Assembly: GCF_013463155.1 (NCBI RefSeq)
Contig: NZ_CP040781.1
Location: 1,798,001-1,862,000 of the forward strand
Direction of reading: 5' to 3'
DNA: 64,000 bases
From: Staphylococcus sp. 17KM0847
GTDB lineage: Bacteria > Bacillota > Bacilli > Staphylococcales > Staphylococcaceae
Positions 38,584-47,911 of the stretch are shown here, piece after piece. Positions within the stretch are counted from its first letter, which is position 1, and each line of letters starts with the position of its first letter. The notes beneath the pieces were generated by a model. It was not told the origin of the DNA. It saw nothing but the letters and a program-made list of their open reading frames with translations, and did not search any database. The position numbers and the translations under genes are program-made.

Positions 38584-39528
38584 TCATTGTGTGCTTCGTA
38601 CTGTTTCAAAATAGTGTTCATCCAGCTGGTTAATATCCAAATGCTCAATTTGTAACGTTGTATGTGCTAAATTATATTTTTCTTTTAACAAGTATTCTAG
38701 CTGATTGATCGTCTCGTATGCGTCCTCACTATGACGACTATCCAATACAATATGTGCACTTAGTGAATGATGTTCTGTCGTAATCGACCATAAATGAAAT
38801 TCATGTACATCCAGCACACCTTCTACTGACTTCATCGATTCAATAACATCATCTGTATCTAACGTTTCTGGAACAGCCTCCATCAACACTTGCCAAGCGT
38901 TACGTATGATTTTATAGCCACCACGTAAAATAACCACTGCGATCACCATACTTAAAATGGGATCAATCAACTGAATGCCTGTCAAATGAATCAATACAAC
39001 TGCAACAATCACACCAACTGAGTTTAATAAATCACCAATAAAATGCCACAAAGCACTTTGAATATTTATATTGTTTTCTGCTCTAAGCGAACGTATTAAA
39101 ATAAAAGTTAATACAATATTGACGAGTAAACCGATAACTGCTACACCCAACATAAGCCCGCTGTCCACATTTCTAGGGTGTATCATTCGCACAATCGCTT
39201 CATAAAAAATCCACAACGAGATCACTACTAATGCTAAACCATTCAGTAAAGCTGCCAGAATTTCTACTCGTAAAAAACCAAATGTATAGCGCGCGTTAGG
39301 TGGCTGACTTGCAAAATAAATTGCAATCATCGATACCCCCAATGCTATGACGTCACTTAACATATGAAATGAGTCCGACAGTAATGCAAGCGAGTGAGAC
39401 ACTATCCCACCTACAAATTCAACAATCATAAAAATAAGTGTGATGATTAATGACATCCATAACGCGGTCTTAGAATGTGTTTGCTTCTTGCGATGTTCAA
39501 CATGATGGAAATATTGATGTCTTGCCAT
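38584..39528 (-). CDS. Cation diffusion facilitator (zinc exporter, CzcD/ZitB type)
   Basis: 314 residues with six helices: HSKTALWMSLIITLIFM, SHSLALLSDSFHMLSD (the metal-site region with Asp and His), IGDLLNSVGVIV, and a C-terminal cytoplasmic domain (EFHLWSITTEHHSLSAHIVL) for dimerisation and metal sensing. A His-rich N-terminus (RHQYFHHVEHRK) is typical of zinc exporters. The start at 39528 follows AAGGAGGAG; a 14-residue extension to 39570 lies upstream of the site. No CzrA-like repressor is adjacent. Confidence 0.87.
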   Translation of the reverse strand: MARHQYFHHVEHRKKQTHSKTALWMSLIITLIFMIVEFVGGIVSHSLALLSDSFHMLSDVIALGVSMIAIYFASQPPNARYTFGFLRVEILAALLNGLALVVISLWIFYEAIVRMIHPRNVDSGLMLGVAVIGLLVNIVLTFILIRSLRAENNINIQSALWHFIGDLLNSVGVIVAVVLIHLTGIQLIDPILSMVIAVVILRGGYKIIRNAWQVLMEAVPETLDTDDVIESMKSVEGVLDVHEFHLWSITTEHHSLSAHIVLDSRHSEDAYETINQLEYLLKEKYNLAHTTLQIEHLDINQLDEHYFETVRSTQ

Positions 39529-39681
39529 ATGACACGCTCCTCCTTTTCCATTAATCATTATTTCAATCATTTTAATATTGATCTCTTATACTTCTCAATA
39601 TACTACGCTCCTCTTGAATAAACGACAAACTTGCCCACACGCCTTAAAATACTATGCTCTAAGTGTATTTTATCTAAAAAA

Positions 39682-39710
39682 ACAGAAACCCCTACTCCTG
39701 AGATTTCTGT
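39682..39710 (-). terminator. Terminator of the YknXYZ-like operon
   Basis: ACAGAAA / TTTCTGT stem, followed by a run of seven T on the minus strand. Confidence 0.8.
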
Positions 39711-39726
39711 CTTTTTCTTTAAACTA

Positions 39727-40902
39727 CTATTTAATAATATCAATTAATTCTTTTTTTGAAGCAGAACGTGCCGGTATCCAGCCAAAGACTATACCAATTA
39801 ATGTTGATACACCGACAGCGAGTAAAATAGAACTAAAGCTCACTGCACTCTTAATATATTCTGGTGTAAGTGCATCTACTAATGAGGCAAGAAGAATACC
39901 TAAAATCAATCCAATAACGCCACCAATCAAACATAAAATAACACTTTCTATTAAAAATTGGAATTCAATATGTCGCCCTTTTGCACCGAATGCACGACGA
40001 ATAGCAATTTCTTCTGTTCGCTCAGCCACAGAAATATACATCACATTCATTACACCAATGCCTGCAATAAAAAGCGAAATACCTGCTACAGCCGCCACAA
40101 AATACGTAATAGAGTCAAAAATTTTGCCTACACTTTTCATCATTTCTTCTAAATCGGTATATTGATACTCACCTTGCCCTGTTGCAGACCCACTTTTATT
40201 CAATTCATCTGCTACTTTATTCGCAATCTTCTTTTTATTTTGATTCTCATTAAAAAAGACTTCGAGTTGTGGAAATTCAGGCTTGAGATTAGGTAAATAA
40301 CGCTCTACTGTTTGGTTGGGGATGTTCACAGCTGTATCAACTTGTGCATTATCTGCAATACCTACAACTTCAAAACCCATACCATCGATGTATATCGTCT
40401 TACCTACTGCCTCTCCTTTAAACAGTTCGTCTGCAACTGTTGTTGAGACTGTTGCAACACGATTTTGTATGTCATTATCCGCCGAAGTAAAGCCATCTCC
40501 TTCTATTAGATTGGTTACAGCTTTCTTTTTAACAACAGCAATATCCGTTTCTTTTTTTTGATATGAGGCTTTAGAAGATAAGCCAAACGTATCATCTTGT
40601 TTGATACGTGCATCCTTTACCCCTTTAATTTGGCGTACAAGATCAATGTCCACATCTGTAAAAGGTTCCCTATTCGGATTGTTATAGTCTTGTGCAAGAT
40701 AATCGATAAGTGCAGCGCCTTTTGTCGCTCCTGCATTACTAAATTCTTCATTTGCTGATTTTTTAAAACCATTTCCTAGTGACATAATCGTTATAACTGC
40801 TGCAATACCAATAATAATGCCAATCATTGTAAAAATATTACGCCGCTTATTTTTCATGATAGAGAGTAACGAAACATGAATAATATTTCCAAAACTATTC
40901 AT
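39727..40902 (-). CDS. MacB/YknZ-type ABC transporter permease
   Basis: 391 residues: a first helix (NIFTMIGIIIGIAAVITIMSLGNG), a large extracytoplasmic domain (about 50-260) and three C-terminal helices (FVAAVAGISLFIAGIGVMNVMYIS onwards), the FtsX/MacB layout. It pairs with the ATPase and adaptor upstream. The start at 40902 gives seven bases from GAGGTG; a start at 40908 would be too close to it. Functions of relatives include resistance to peptide toxins; the substrate here is unknown. Confidence 0.87.
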   Translation of the reverse strand: MNSFGNIIHVSLLSIMKNKRRNIFTMIGIIIGIAAVITIMSLGNGFKKSANEEFSNAGATKGAALIDYLAQDYNNPNREPFTDVDIDLVRQIKGVKDARIKQDDTFGLSSKASYQKKETDIAVVKKKAVTNLIEGDGFTSADNDIQNRVATVSTTVADELFKGEAVGKTIYIDGMGFEVVGIADNAQVDTAVNIPNQTVERYLPNLKPEFPQLEVFFNENQNKKKIANKVADELNKSGSATGQGEYQYTDLEEMMKSVGKIFDSITYFVAAVAGISLFIAGIGVMNVMYISVAERTEEIAIRRAFGAKGRHIEFQFLIESVILCLIGGVIGLILGILLASLVDALTPEYIKSAVSFSSILLAVGVSTLIGIVFGWIPARSASKKELIDIIK

Positions 40903-41581
40903 CGGCATTCACCTCTTCACGCTGTACACGACCATCTAAAATATGAATAACACGATCTGCTTGTGCAGCAACTTTTGGATCGTGTGTTACAACAATCATT
41001 GTCGTACCCTGCTCTTGGTTTAATTGAATGAATAAATCCATAATATCTTGCGATGTTTTAGAATCTAGCGCACCCGTTGGTTCATCAGCAATGATAAATT
41101 GAGGCTCATTCACAATTGCACGTGCGATAGCTACGCGTTGTTGTTGCCCTCCTGATAATTTATTCGGCACAAGATTTTCTTTATCATATAACCCTACTTG
41201 ATGTAAGACGCGAATAACACGTTGTTTACGCTCACGTACACCTAAACCCGCATATAATAGTGGAATACTAACATTCTCTAAAATAGTATTATTCTGAATA
41301 AGTTTGAAGTTTTGAAAGACAAACCCTACTGTTTCATTCCGAATCTCTGCAAGTGCATTATCTGACTTGTCTTTATAATTAGATTGACCAAATAAATAAT
41401 CTCCATCATATCCTCTATCAATAAAGCCAAGAATATTAATCAACGTACTCTTACCTGAACCTGATGGTCCCATAATTGCAACAAACTCACCCGCTTCAAT
41501 GCGTAAGTTAATATCCTTTAAGATATGATTGGTTTCATTACCATTTTTGAAGTGACGGTTGACATTCACTAATTCTATCAT
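40895..41581 (-). CDS. MacB/YknY-type ABC transporter ATPase
   Basis: 228 residues. Walker A IMGPSGSGKSTLI, signature LSGGQQQRVAIA, Walker B FIIADEPTGALD and the switch His in VVTHDPKVA are all present. Coupled by overlaps of a few bases to both neighbouring genes. Confidence 0.9.
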   Translation of the reverse strand: MIELVNVNRHFKNGNETNHILKDINLRIEAGEFVAIMGPSGSGKSTLINILGFIDRGYDGDYLFGQSNYKDKSDNALAEIRNETVGFVFQNFKLIQNNTILENVSIPLLYAGLGVRERKQRVIRVLHQVGLYDKENLVPNKLSGGQQQRVAIARAIVNEPQFIIADEPTGALDSKTSQDIMDLFIQLNQEQGTTMIVVTHDPKVAAQADRVIHILDGRVQREEVNADE

Positions 41582-42639
41582 TTAGACACCTCAACCTTTT
41601 TACCATCCTGAACTTTATGATCTGGGTTCTGGATTAATACATCTCCTTGTTTCACGCCTTTTTTAACGATGCGTGCATGATTGGTTTTATCATATTCCAC
41701 CTTAACCTTATGTGCTTTACCTTTTTTATCTACTACAAAGACATGGTTATCTTTTGTCAAAACACTTTTTGGTAATTGTATCGTTTCGAGAGGGATATCC
41801 GCCTCTATGGAGTAGCCATTGCGTACTTTGAAGTTCAAGTGGCCTATTGTAACCTTGTATTTAGATGTTTCATTTGTATGACCTGCTGAAGGACTATTTT
41901 GTATAGGGTTATTTGTGGTTAATGTGTTCCCTTCCGACTCGCCGTCCATTTCCGTCCCACTCGCTAATGCGCTCGAACCTTGAGCTTCACTTACTGACTG
42001 ATGATCATAACTGGTTGGCAACTGAGCAATTTTAGTGATTTTACCTTGCCCTTTCTTACCTGTACTATTAACTTTAATATTGACTTTGTCTCCTACTTTA
42101 ATTTTATCCAAATCATACTCTGAAACGGTTGTTTGAATTTCAGGCTCTCCTGAAATCAACTGTAATATCGCTTCTCCATCACCTACATTTGATGTATTTT
42201 GTATAGACACTGTCCCCGCAAATGTCGCGTATATACTATTATTCACTTGACCATCATAACGATTTAATTGATTCCACGCTTGGTTAATCGCTGTTTGATC
42301 TCCGCCTGATTGTGCTTCATTCAACTGTTGGACGAGTGATTGGCGTTGTGTTCCATCAATCGCATAATTAATCAAAGGCGTGCCTTGTGTGACATACTGA
42401 CCATCTTCTACTTGTACACTTACAAAGTTTCCAAGTTGTGTATTATTTTGGTATGTTTTAATTGTATCTGGTGAAACTTTACCTGTGATACGAATTGGAC
42501 TTTCTGTTTTTACTTTATATGTATCATATCCCTCTTTTTCTGCATCATCATGATGACCAAACACCTTTACAGCTATTGCGATTGCCAATAATAATACTAC
42601 ACTTGCGATAGCTAAAATCATTAACGTTTTCTTCTTCAA
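41578..42639 (-). CDS. Membrane-fusion/adaptor protein, YknX type
   Basis: 353 residues: an N-terminal helix (LMILAIASVVLLLAIAIAVKVF), then a biotinyl-lipoyl-like beta region (NFVSVQVEDGQYVTQGTPLINY and TFAGTVSIQNTSNVGDGEAI), a hairpin segment and a C-terminal beta domain. First gene of the three-gene efflux operon. It starts with TTG at 42639, seven bases after AGGAGG. B. subtilis YknWXYZ protects against the SdpC toxin; the equivalent role here is inference. Confidence 0.85.
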   Translation of the reverse strand: MKKKTLMILAIASVVLLLAIAIAVKVFGHHDDAEKEGYDTYKVKTESPIRITGKVSPDTIKTYQNNTQLGNFVSVQVEDGQYVTQGTPLINYAIDGTQRQSLVQQLNEAQSGGDQTAINQAWNQLNRYDGQVNNSIYATFAGTVSIQNTSNVGDGEAILQLISGEPEIQTTVSEYDLDKIKVGDKVNIKVNSTGKKGQGKITKIAQLPTSYDHQSVSEAQGSSALASGTEMDGESEGNTLTTNNPIQNSPSAGHTNETSKYKVTIGHLNFKVRNGYSIEADIPLETIQLPKSVLTKDNHVFVVDKKGKAHKVKVEYDKTNHARIVKKGVKQGDVLIQNPDHKVQDGKKVEVSK

Positions 42640-43002
42640 CTCAAATCCTCCTATGTTATTAATATGATGTGCCTGTCATCCAGAAATCATATGAAGTAGA
42701 TACTGTTAGTTATAAGATTGTCTTATATCTGAATTCGCACTCAAAACCTCGATATGTCTAGGCATACACCCTATACCTTTATACTAGTTATAACGTACAT
42801 AGACATAAAATAACAACTATTTTATCAAAAAAATATTGCTAATTATCTATATATAATTATTTTTAAATAAAAGCTCTTCTCATTTGTTATCCTACTAAAT
42901 TAGGCGCTTTTCTCTTTCTTGCAACCTATAAAATCCCTATCTCCCTCTTCTATTTAAATTTTAATGTTATACTAAAAATATAAATTAAGGAGGTATTACG
43001 AT
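42640..43002. other. Intergenic region between the efflux operon and the Yip1-like gene
   Basis: About 360 bases containing divergent promoters. No convincing regulator site, riboswitch or small gene was seen. Confidence 0.55.
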
Positions 43003-43620
43003 ATGACATTTTCAAAACCTTTACATATCAAAAGTTTTGAACAGCAACGTTATGAACCTAAAATATTAATAAAATTATTACTCTTCTTTGTACTATCTAT
43101 CACAACAGTATGCATCACAGCCTTCTCAATGGATTACGGTGCATTACTATCTGAAGAGACTGATATTGCGCTATCAGGAGTGGATATGGAACAAATTGAG
43201 ACAGTTTCGCGTTATGGCGCAATTATCTTCGGTACACTCAGTGTATGGTTTATCTTGCTCATTGTTGTTTTAGCACTGTTTATTATTGGTAAAATTTTTA
43301 AACTCAAAGTACGGGTTAAAAGTATTTTTGCTGCCGCATTGCTAAGCTTTATCGTGTCATATGCTTTTCAACTTGTTGCACTTATCATTCAACGCATTAT
43401 GGGAATTAATATAATGGAAACAGATATTACATCTTTAAATATCTTTGATCCAGGCAACCAAGCACTTGGAACGATTAGCCTAACTGCCTTTCTATCAGCG
43501 TGGCTATTTGGAATCATTCTCCACTCAACGATGCATCTCAATAAGCGTTGGTCATGGATTTTTGTTGGCATTTACATTTTACTTTTCGTGATATTACCTG
43601 TTATTTTCCTAAGTCTATAA
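43003..43620 (+). CDS. Multi-helix membrane protein, Yip1-like
   Basis: 205 residues with five hydrophobic helices (LLLFFVLSITTVCITAF, IIFGTLSVWFILLIVVLALFIIG, IFAAALLSFIVSYAFQLVAL, LTAFLSAWLFGIILHSTM, IFVGIYILLFVILPVIFL). The layout resembles the Yip1-like membrane family. Function unknown. ATG follows AAGGAGG, and a terminator follows the gene. Confidence 0.7.
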   Translation: MTFSKPLHIKSFEQQRYEPKILIKLLLFFVLSITTVCITAFSMDYGALLSEETDIALSGVDMEQIETVSRYGAIIFGTLSVWFILLIVVLALFIIGKIFKLKVRVKSIFAAALLSFIVSYAFQLVALIIQRIMGINIMETDITSLNIFDPGNQALGTISLTAFLSAWLFGIILHSTMHLNKRWSWIFVGIYILLFVILPVIFLSL

Positions 43621-43633
43621 GTTTAAAAATGTG

Positions 43634-43666
43634 GAGGTCATACAACTTTTTTGTATATAAGACCTC
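43634..43666 (+). terminator. Terminator after the Yip1-like gene
   Basis: GAGGTCATACAA / TTGTATATAAGACCTC stem, then TCTTATTTT. Confidence 0.75.
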
Positions 43667-43822
43667 CTCTTATTTTCTCATTACGCTTTTAAATATGTAT
43701 AACCGTAGATAATGATCTACACCCTTCTCCACCATACCTTCCTTTAATCTATTTATTTTGAAATTCAAAATACTTCCGATATACTTATTTTATTCACAAT
43801 CTATATAAAGGGAGTGCATAGT

Positions 43823-44488
43823 ATGACAAATAAACGTCAACAATTATTAGATACATTTAACTATCGCTTTGCATCTAAACGCTTTGATTCAAATAAAAAA
43901 ATTGCTGATAAAGACTTTGAAACCATTTTGGAAACGGGACGCCTCTCTCCAAGTTCATTAGGTTTAGAGCCATGGCAATTTCTCGTAGTACAAGACCCCG
44001 ACGTGCGTCAGGCACTCAAACCTATCAGTTGGGGCGCACAAGGGCAGCTTGATACAGCCAGTCATTTTGTTATTATTCTGGCACGCAAAAATGTACGCCC
44101 AGAAACAGACTATGTTCAGCAACATTTACGTCAAGTCAAACATATGTCTGAAGAAATGGTTTCAGCTATGGTTGAAAAAACACGTAACTTTCAAAATGAT
44201 AACCTTAACTTATATACTAATGATCGTGCATTATGGGACTGGGCAAGTAAACAAACGTATATCCCCCTCGGCAATATGATGACTGCTGCGGCATTTTTAG
44301 GTATTGATTCATGTCCTATTGAAGGATTCCAATATGAAGATGTTGCACAAGTCCTTGCAGATAAAGGCTACCTCAATACTGATGAATTTTGGCCATCAGT
44401 TATGGTTGCGTTTGGTTATCGTGACGTAGAACCATCACGTCCAAAAACACGTCGTCCTATCGAAGACGTCGTACAATGGATTTCATAA
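43823..44488 (+). CDS. Nitroreductase-family NAD(P)H-dependent oxidoreductase
   Basis: 221 residues of the YfkO/NfsB-like group: RFASKRFDSNK, SPSSLGLEPWQFLVV, and IPLGNMMTAAAFLGIDSCPIEGF, all typical FMN-binding segments. It differs from the nitroreductase at 28240. The start at 43823 (ATG) lies nine bases after AAAGGGA; a GTG at 43814 is less likely. The substrate is unknown. Confidence 0.85.
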   Translation: MTNKRQQLLDTFNYRFASKRFDSNKKIADKDFETILETGRLSPSSLGLEPWQFLVVQDPDVRQALKPISWGAQGQLDTASHFVIILARKNVRPETDYVQQHLRQVKHMSEEMVSAMVEKTRNFQNDNLNLYTNDRALWDWASKQTYIPLGNMMTAAAFLGIDSCPIEGFQYEDVAQVLADKGYLNTDEFWPSVMVAFGYRDVEPSRPKTRRPIEDVVQWIS

Positions 44489-44892
44489 TATCCTTTTTTA
44501 ATCATTAAGAAGTCACATTTTTTCTTCTGACAAGTGAAGGGAGCAGAACAGAAAACTCATTTTTACAAAGTTTTCTCATCCTGCTCCGAAAATGTGGCCA
44601 GAAGTGAAAATTTGTTGAAATGTCTTTTCACCTCAAACACCTATTGGTAATTATAGATATAGACTTAATGATTTAGGATCGTTTTTCTTACCTATTCTTG
44701 ATTAACATTCCCCATGTCATAGTATACTTTTTAAAATATCATATTTTTCTTTACTCACTAACCTACTCATTCATACTCTCTGTGTAATATTCTCCAATTC
44801 AATCAAGACACCTCTTAAACTTTGAAATATTAGCTGATTGTACACTAAGTGTGTTACTCTTTTAGAAAATATCACTTATGGATTTTTACCCG
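44489..44892. other. Intergenic region with two terminator-like hairpins
   Basis: A stem GGAGCAG...GAAAAC / GTTTTC...CTGCTCC spans 44540-44587 and a GAAGTGAAAA / TTTTCAC stem follows at about 44614-44650, related to the one at 12049. The remainder is AT-rich with nothing recognised. Confidence 0.55.
44540..44587 (+). terminator. Probable terminator of the nitroreductase gene
   Basis: GGAGCAG / CTGCTCC outer and GAAAAC / GTTTTC inner stem; the T-run is absent on the plus strand. Confidence 0.5.
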
Positions 44893-45294
44893 ATGCCCAT
44901 GTTTAACAAATTGTTAGTATCTAACATGTCGTATTCTACAAAATGATATAAAAAAACACTTGGCTTTGATAGTGTTTTTAAATTTAGAGATAGTCAAAAT
45001 AAAGTACTGATGAATCATTTAAGACTTGCCAAATATCAAGACATTATGCTTATTGCACAAGAAGATTTCGAAGTAGGTAATGCATCATACCTCAATTTGC
45101 TCGTTTCAGATATAACACATTATGCAGATACCATCTCACCTCAATTTATCGTGTCAGAATTAACGGATCAACCTTGGAATGCAAAAGAACTAACAATTAA
45201 AGATCCGGATGGTCATTTGATTACACTTACTCAGCCTAATATTACAGATATCGACTTTAATACATTGATAAAGACAGTCACTCAAAAATATTAA
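44893..45294 (+). pseudogene. VOC-family (glyoxalase/bleomycin-resistance fold) pseudogene with one in-frame TGA
   Basis: One frame runs from ATG 44893 to the stop at 45294 (133 codons), interrupted only by TGA at 44944-44946. The reading is MPMFNKLLVSNMSYSTK-stop-YKKTLGFDSVFKF, and VOC proteins have Trp at this point (KWYKKTLGF), so TGG to TGA by one base is the likely cause. Downstream are the typical ITLTQPN and DPDGHLI segments. No ribosome site precedes the ATG. A residual frame from ATG 45010 would lack the first half of the fold. It is decayed, or a sequence error, or a product of stop readthrough. Confidence 0.75.
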
Positions 45295-45379
45295 TTATGC
45301 ACGTATTACATCTTTAGCCTCATGTATATCATATTAAAAACAGCTATACTGTAATTACTATATTAGTAGGAGTGATCTT

Positions 45380-45562
45380 ATGAATGTCAAAGAAATGCTA
45401 GTCAATGCATACCATGATTTATTAAATATGAAAGTCAACTTAAAAAATGTCATGATTACCGCTATTATTACAATCATCGCTAGTTCTATTATGACACCTT
45501 TTTTAGGTATTCCATTAGGACTTCTTTTCTCAGGATGGTTCATTCAAAATAAGTTGAATCAT
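45380..45562 (+). CDS. Small single-helix membrane protein
   Basis: About 61 residues, with a hydrophobic segment (VMITAIITIIASSIMTPFLGIPLGLLFSGWFI) that could be one long or two short helices. ATG follows AGGAGTG at a normal distance, supporting a real gene. No family recognised. It lies between the VOC pseudogene and an IS remnant. Confidence 0.55.
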
Positions 45563-45565
45563 TAG

Positions 45566-46007
45566 TAAAAACCACTTGCCTTATTAAACTATGATGTGCA
45601 CCCTAAAAATCTAACCTTATGGGGTGCATTTTTTATGAGTAAACATTCTAAGTTTGAAATCAAGTTAAAAATCGTTCAGGAATATTTAATTTGTAATAGC
45701 TATTCTCTAAAATTAGAGTGCTTTTAGAATTCAATAAAAACTAGACCTCTCATCCCCTGTTGAATTTAGAGAATGAGCAGCCTAAAAATGTATTTTTATT
45801 AATTTCCTTGCCTATCGGTTCTTCAGTACTATTTTGCCCCTGTAGTATAAATCTTACTACTCAATTATGTATAAGAGTTATATGTAATTACAAAGTTATA
45901 AGCCAACGTCCCCCTATATATGATAAAATATAAAAAAGATGTCGACATCCTTAATTACTTCTGACTTTAATATTACAATCTAATTAACTTATATAGGGGG
46001 AAAAATA
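45566..46007. other. Intergenic region with an IS remnant at the left edge of the teichoic acid island
   Basis: About 440 bases that hold the IS3-type remnant (45592-45727), then AT-rich sequence leading to the glycosyltransferase. A GGGGG-containing ribosome site precedes that gene. Confidence 0.6.
45592..45727 (+). mobile_element. IS3-family remnant (start of orfA)
   Basis: TGATGTGCACCCTAAAAA...GGGGTGCATT looks like an insertion sequence end, followed by a 30-codon frame from 45635, MSKHSKFEIKLKIVQEYL, that resembles the N-terminus of IS3/IS150-type OrfA. The frame stops at 45725-45727 and nothing of the transposase continues. A decayed left end only. Confidence 0.6.
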
Positions 46008-47903
46008 ATGAAAAACGTCATTTTCATCACAAGTCGTCTTGATGAAAAACATGGTGGATTAACCGCTTCACTATTAAATAAAGTACGTATTTTAAATGAG
46101 AATAAAAATTTAATTTCTACAATTTTAACTTTCCATGCAGCTTCTGAGTTTAATCAAGTGAAATCAACTATAATGCAAAGATACAACTTATATAAAAAAG
46201 TAAAAATATATAATATTAATGAATTTTTTAGGTCAAGATGCTTAACAGCTCCCGAAAAGAAATATGATATAAACACCGAAATATATACACCTGTAAAAGT
46301 CAATGATACAAAATACGAATACTACCACTTGGGTGTAAAAGTGCTAGAGATATTCTACCGCAATCGTCAAATAAAAGAAGTTAGACACTTCAACCAAAGT
46401 AATGTATGTTTCCAAAAAGATGTTATTGATAATGATGGCTATCTATATTGGCGAAGCTATTACTTGAATAGTCAATTATCGCGTCAAATTTTCTTTAGAC
46501 GTGATTTAACACCATTCTTAACTAGAGAATTTGATGCAATTAATAAATCAGATAAAATTAAAAGTTTAGTTCTTTTCGAAAAAGAAACCATTAGATTTAA
46601 TACTTTTAATGACTTCAAAGCTTATTTTATCAACTTTTTCATAGAAAAACCTATCACTTATTTAGTAGGAGAGGCACGTAGTATAGATCCTGTAATTCTG
46701 AATATAAAAGACGAGTGTATTAGAAAAATATTTATGACACATAGTATCCATATACGCCCTGGTACTGACATCATTAGAGCTGGAAATAGACATGTTTTAT
46801 CACATCTCAATGATATTGATGCTCTTGTGCTGCTCACAAACAAACAAAAAGAAGATATTGACAGGAGATTTGGTGTAAGAAGTAATTATTATGTTATCCC
46901 ACATTCCATTAAAATTCCTACGATTACCGAAAAAAGAGAACAAAATAAAGTTGTAATAATTTCTAGATTGCATAAAGAAAAACGTATAGATCATAGTATC
47001 AAGGCTTTTGCTCAAGTTATTAATAAAATACCAGATGCTAAACTCCATATTTACGGTGAAGGGGAAGAGAAAGAGAACCTCCAAAAACTAATAAATAAGA
47101 TGGGACTACAAAATAATATCAAACTCAAAGGATACTCACAACAAGTAAATAAAATCCTTCAATCTGCAGATTGCTCCTTGCTAACATCGCAATATGAAGG
47201 ATTTGCTCTTGCCGTACAAGAAAGTATTGCAAATGGAACACCTGTAATAGCTTATGATATTGACTATGGACCATCAGACATGATTACTGATGGAGTTAAT
47301 GGCTATTTAGTAGAAAAAAATAATATTGATAAACTTTCTCACAGCATTATTAAATACCTAAAAAAAACAACTAAGGAGAAAAAAATATATAGTACAGCTG
47401 CTATTAATAAAGCGCGTCAATTCTCAAATGAACAATTTTCAAATAATTGGTTCTTTCTTTTCGACTCTATCAAAAAGAAATCTCCAAACATGAATCCCAT
47501 TATTACATTTTTTAATATTAATCGCTCTAAATTTAATAAGCACAAGTATTACTTAAATTTACAAATTAGACTAAATAAAGAAATTAATCGAGTACCTCTA
47601 TTTAAAGCAAGCTTCTTACACAAATCCACACTAATTAATAGAGAAAAGACAAAAATCGATTTTATTGAACCACATACTATTAGGCAAAATAATAACTGCT
47701 TTACCCTTAAATTTATTTTTGACATAAGGCAATTCAAAAAGCACGAAACTTATCTCACAAGTATTATTATACAAGATCATGATCAATATTTTGATTTACC
47801 AATAACAATTAATAATTATGAGCTAGACACTAAATCCTTATCATTCAAAAAATGTAAAGTTCTTATTAATACAGAACATAACACATTACAATTTGAATTA
47901 TGA
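46008..47903 (+). CDS. GT4 glycosyltransferase of the TarM/TagE type
   Basis: A 631-residue enzyme probably attaching alpha-linked sugar to wall teichoic acid. The start (LDEKHGGLTASLLNK) resembles TarM/TagE, and the C-terminal GT4 half has VVIISRLHKEKRIDHSIKAF, IYGEGEEKENLQKL and the donor-site motif QYEGFALAVQESIANGTPVI followed by YDIDYGPSDMI. A further 130-residue C-terminal extension (about 500-631) of mixed beta character is not part of the GT4 fold. Codon use is noticeably AT-rich. It stands alone with a weak upstream site. The polyol-phosphate acceptor is presumed from the nearby tarIJL genes. Confidence 0.75.
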   Translation: MKNVIFITSRLDEKHGGLTASLLNKVRILNENKNLISTILTFHAASEFNQVKSTIMQRYNLYKKVKIYNINEFFRSRCLTAPEKKYDINTEIYTPVKVNDTKYEYYHLGVKVLEIFYRNRQIKEVRHFNQSNVCFQKDVIDNDGYLYWRSYYLNSQLSRQIFFRRDLTPFLTREFDAINKSDKIKSLVLFEKETIRFNTFNDFKAYFINFFIEKPITYLVGEARSIDPVILNIKDECIRKIFMTHSIHIRPGTDIIRAGNRHVLSHLNDIDALVLLTNKQKEDIDRRFGVRSNYYVIPHSIKIPTITEKREQNKVVIISRLHKEKRIDHSIKAFAQVINKIPDAKLHIYGEGEEKENLQKLINKMGLQNNIKLKGYSQQVNKILQSADCSLLTSQYEGFALAVQESIANGTPVIAYDIDYGPSDMITDGVNGYLVEKNNIDKLSHSIIKYLKKTTKEKKIYSTAAINKARQFSNEQFSNNWFFLFDSIKKKSPNMNPIITFFNINRSKFNKHKYYLNLQIRLNKEINRVPLFKASFLHKSTLINREKTKIDFIEPHTIRQNNNCFTLKFIFDIRQFKKHETYLTSIIIQDHDQYFDLPITINNYELDTKSLSFKKCKVLINTEHNTLQFEL

Positions 47904-47911
47904 TTTTATTC

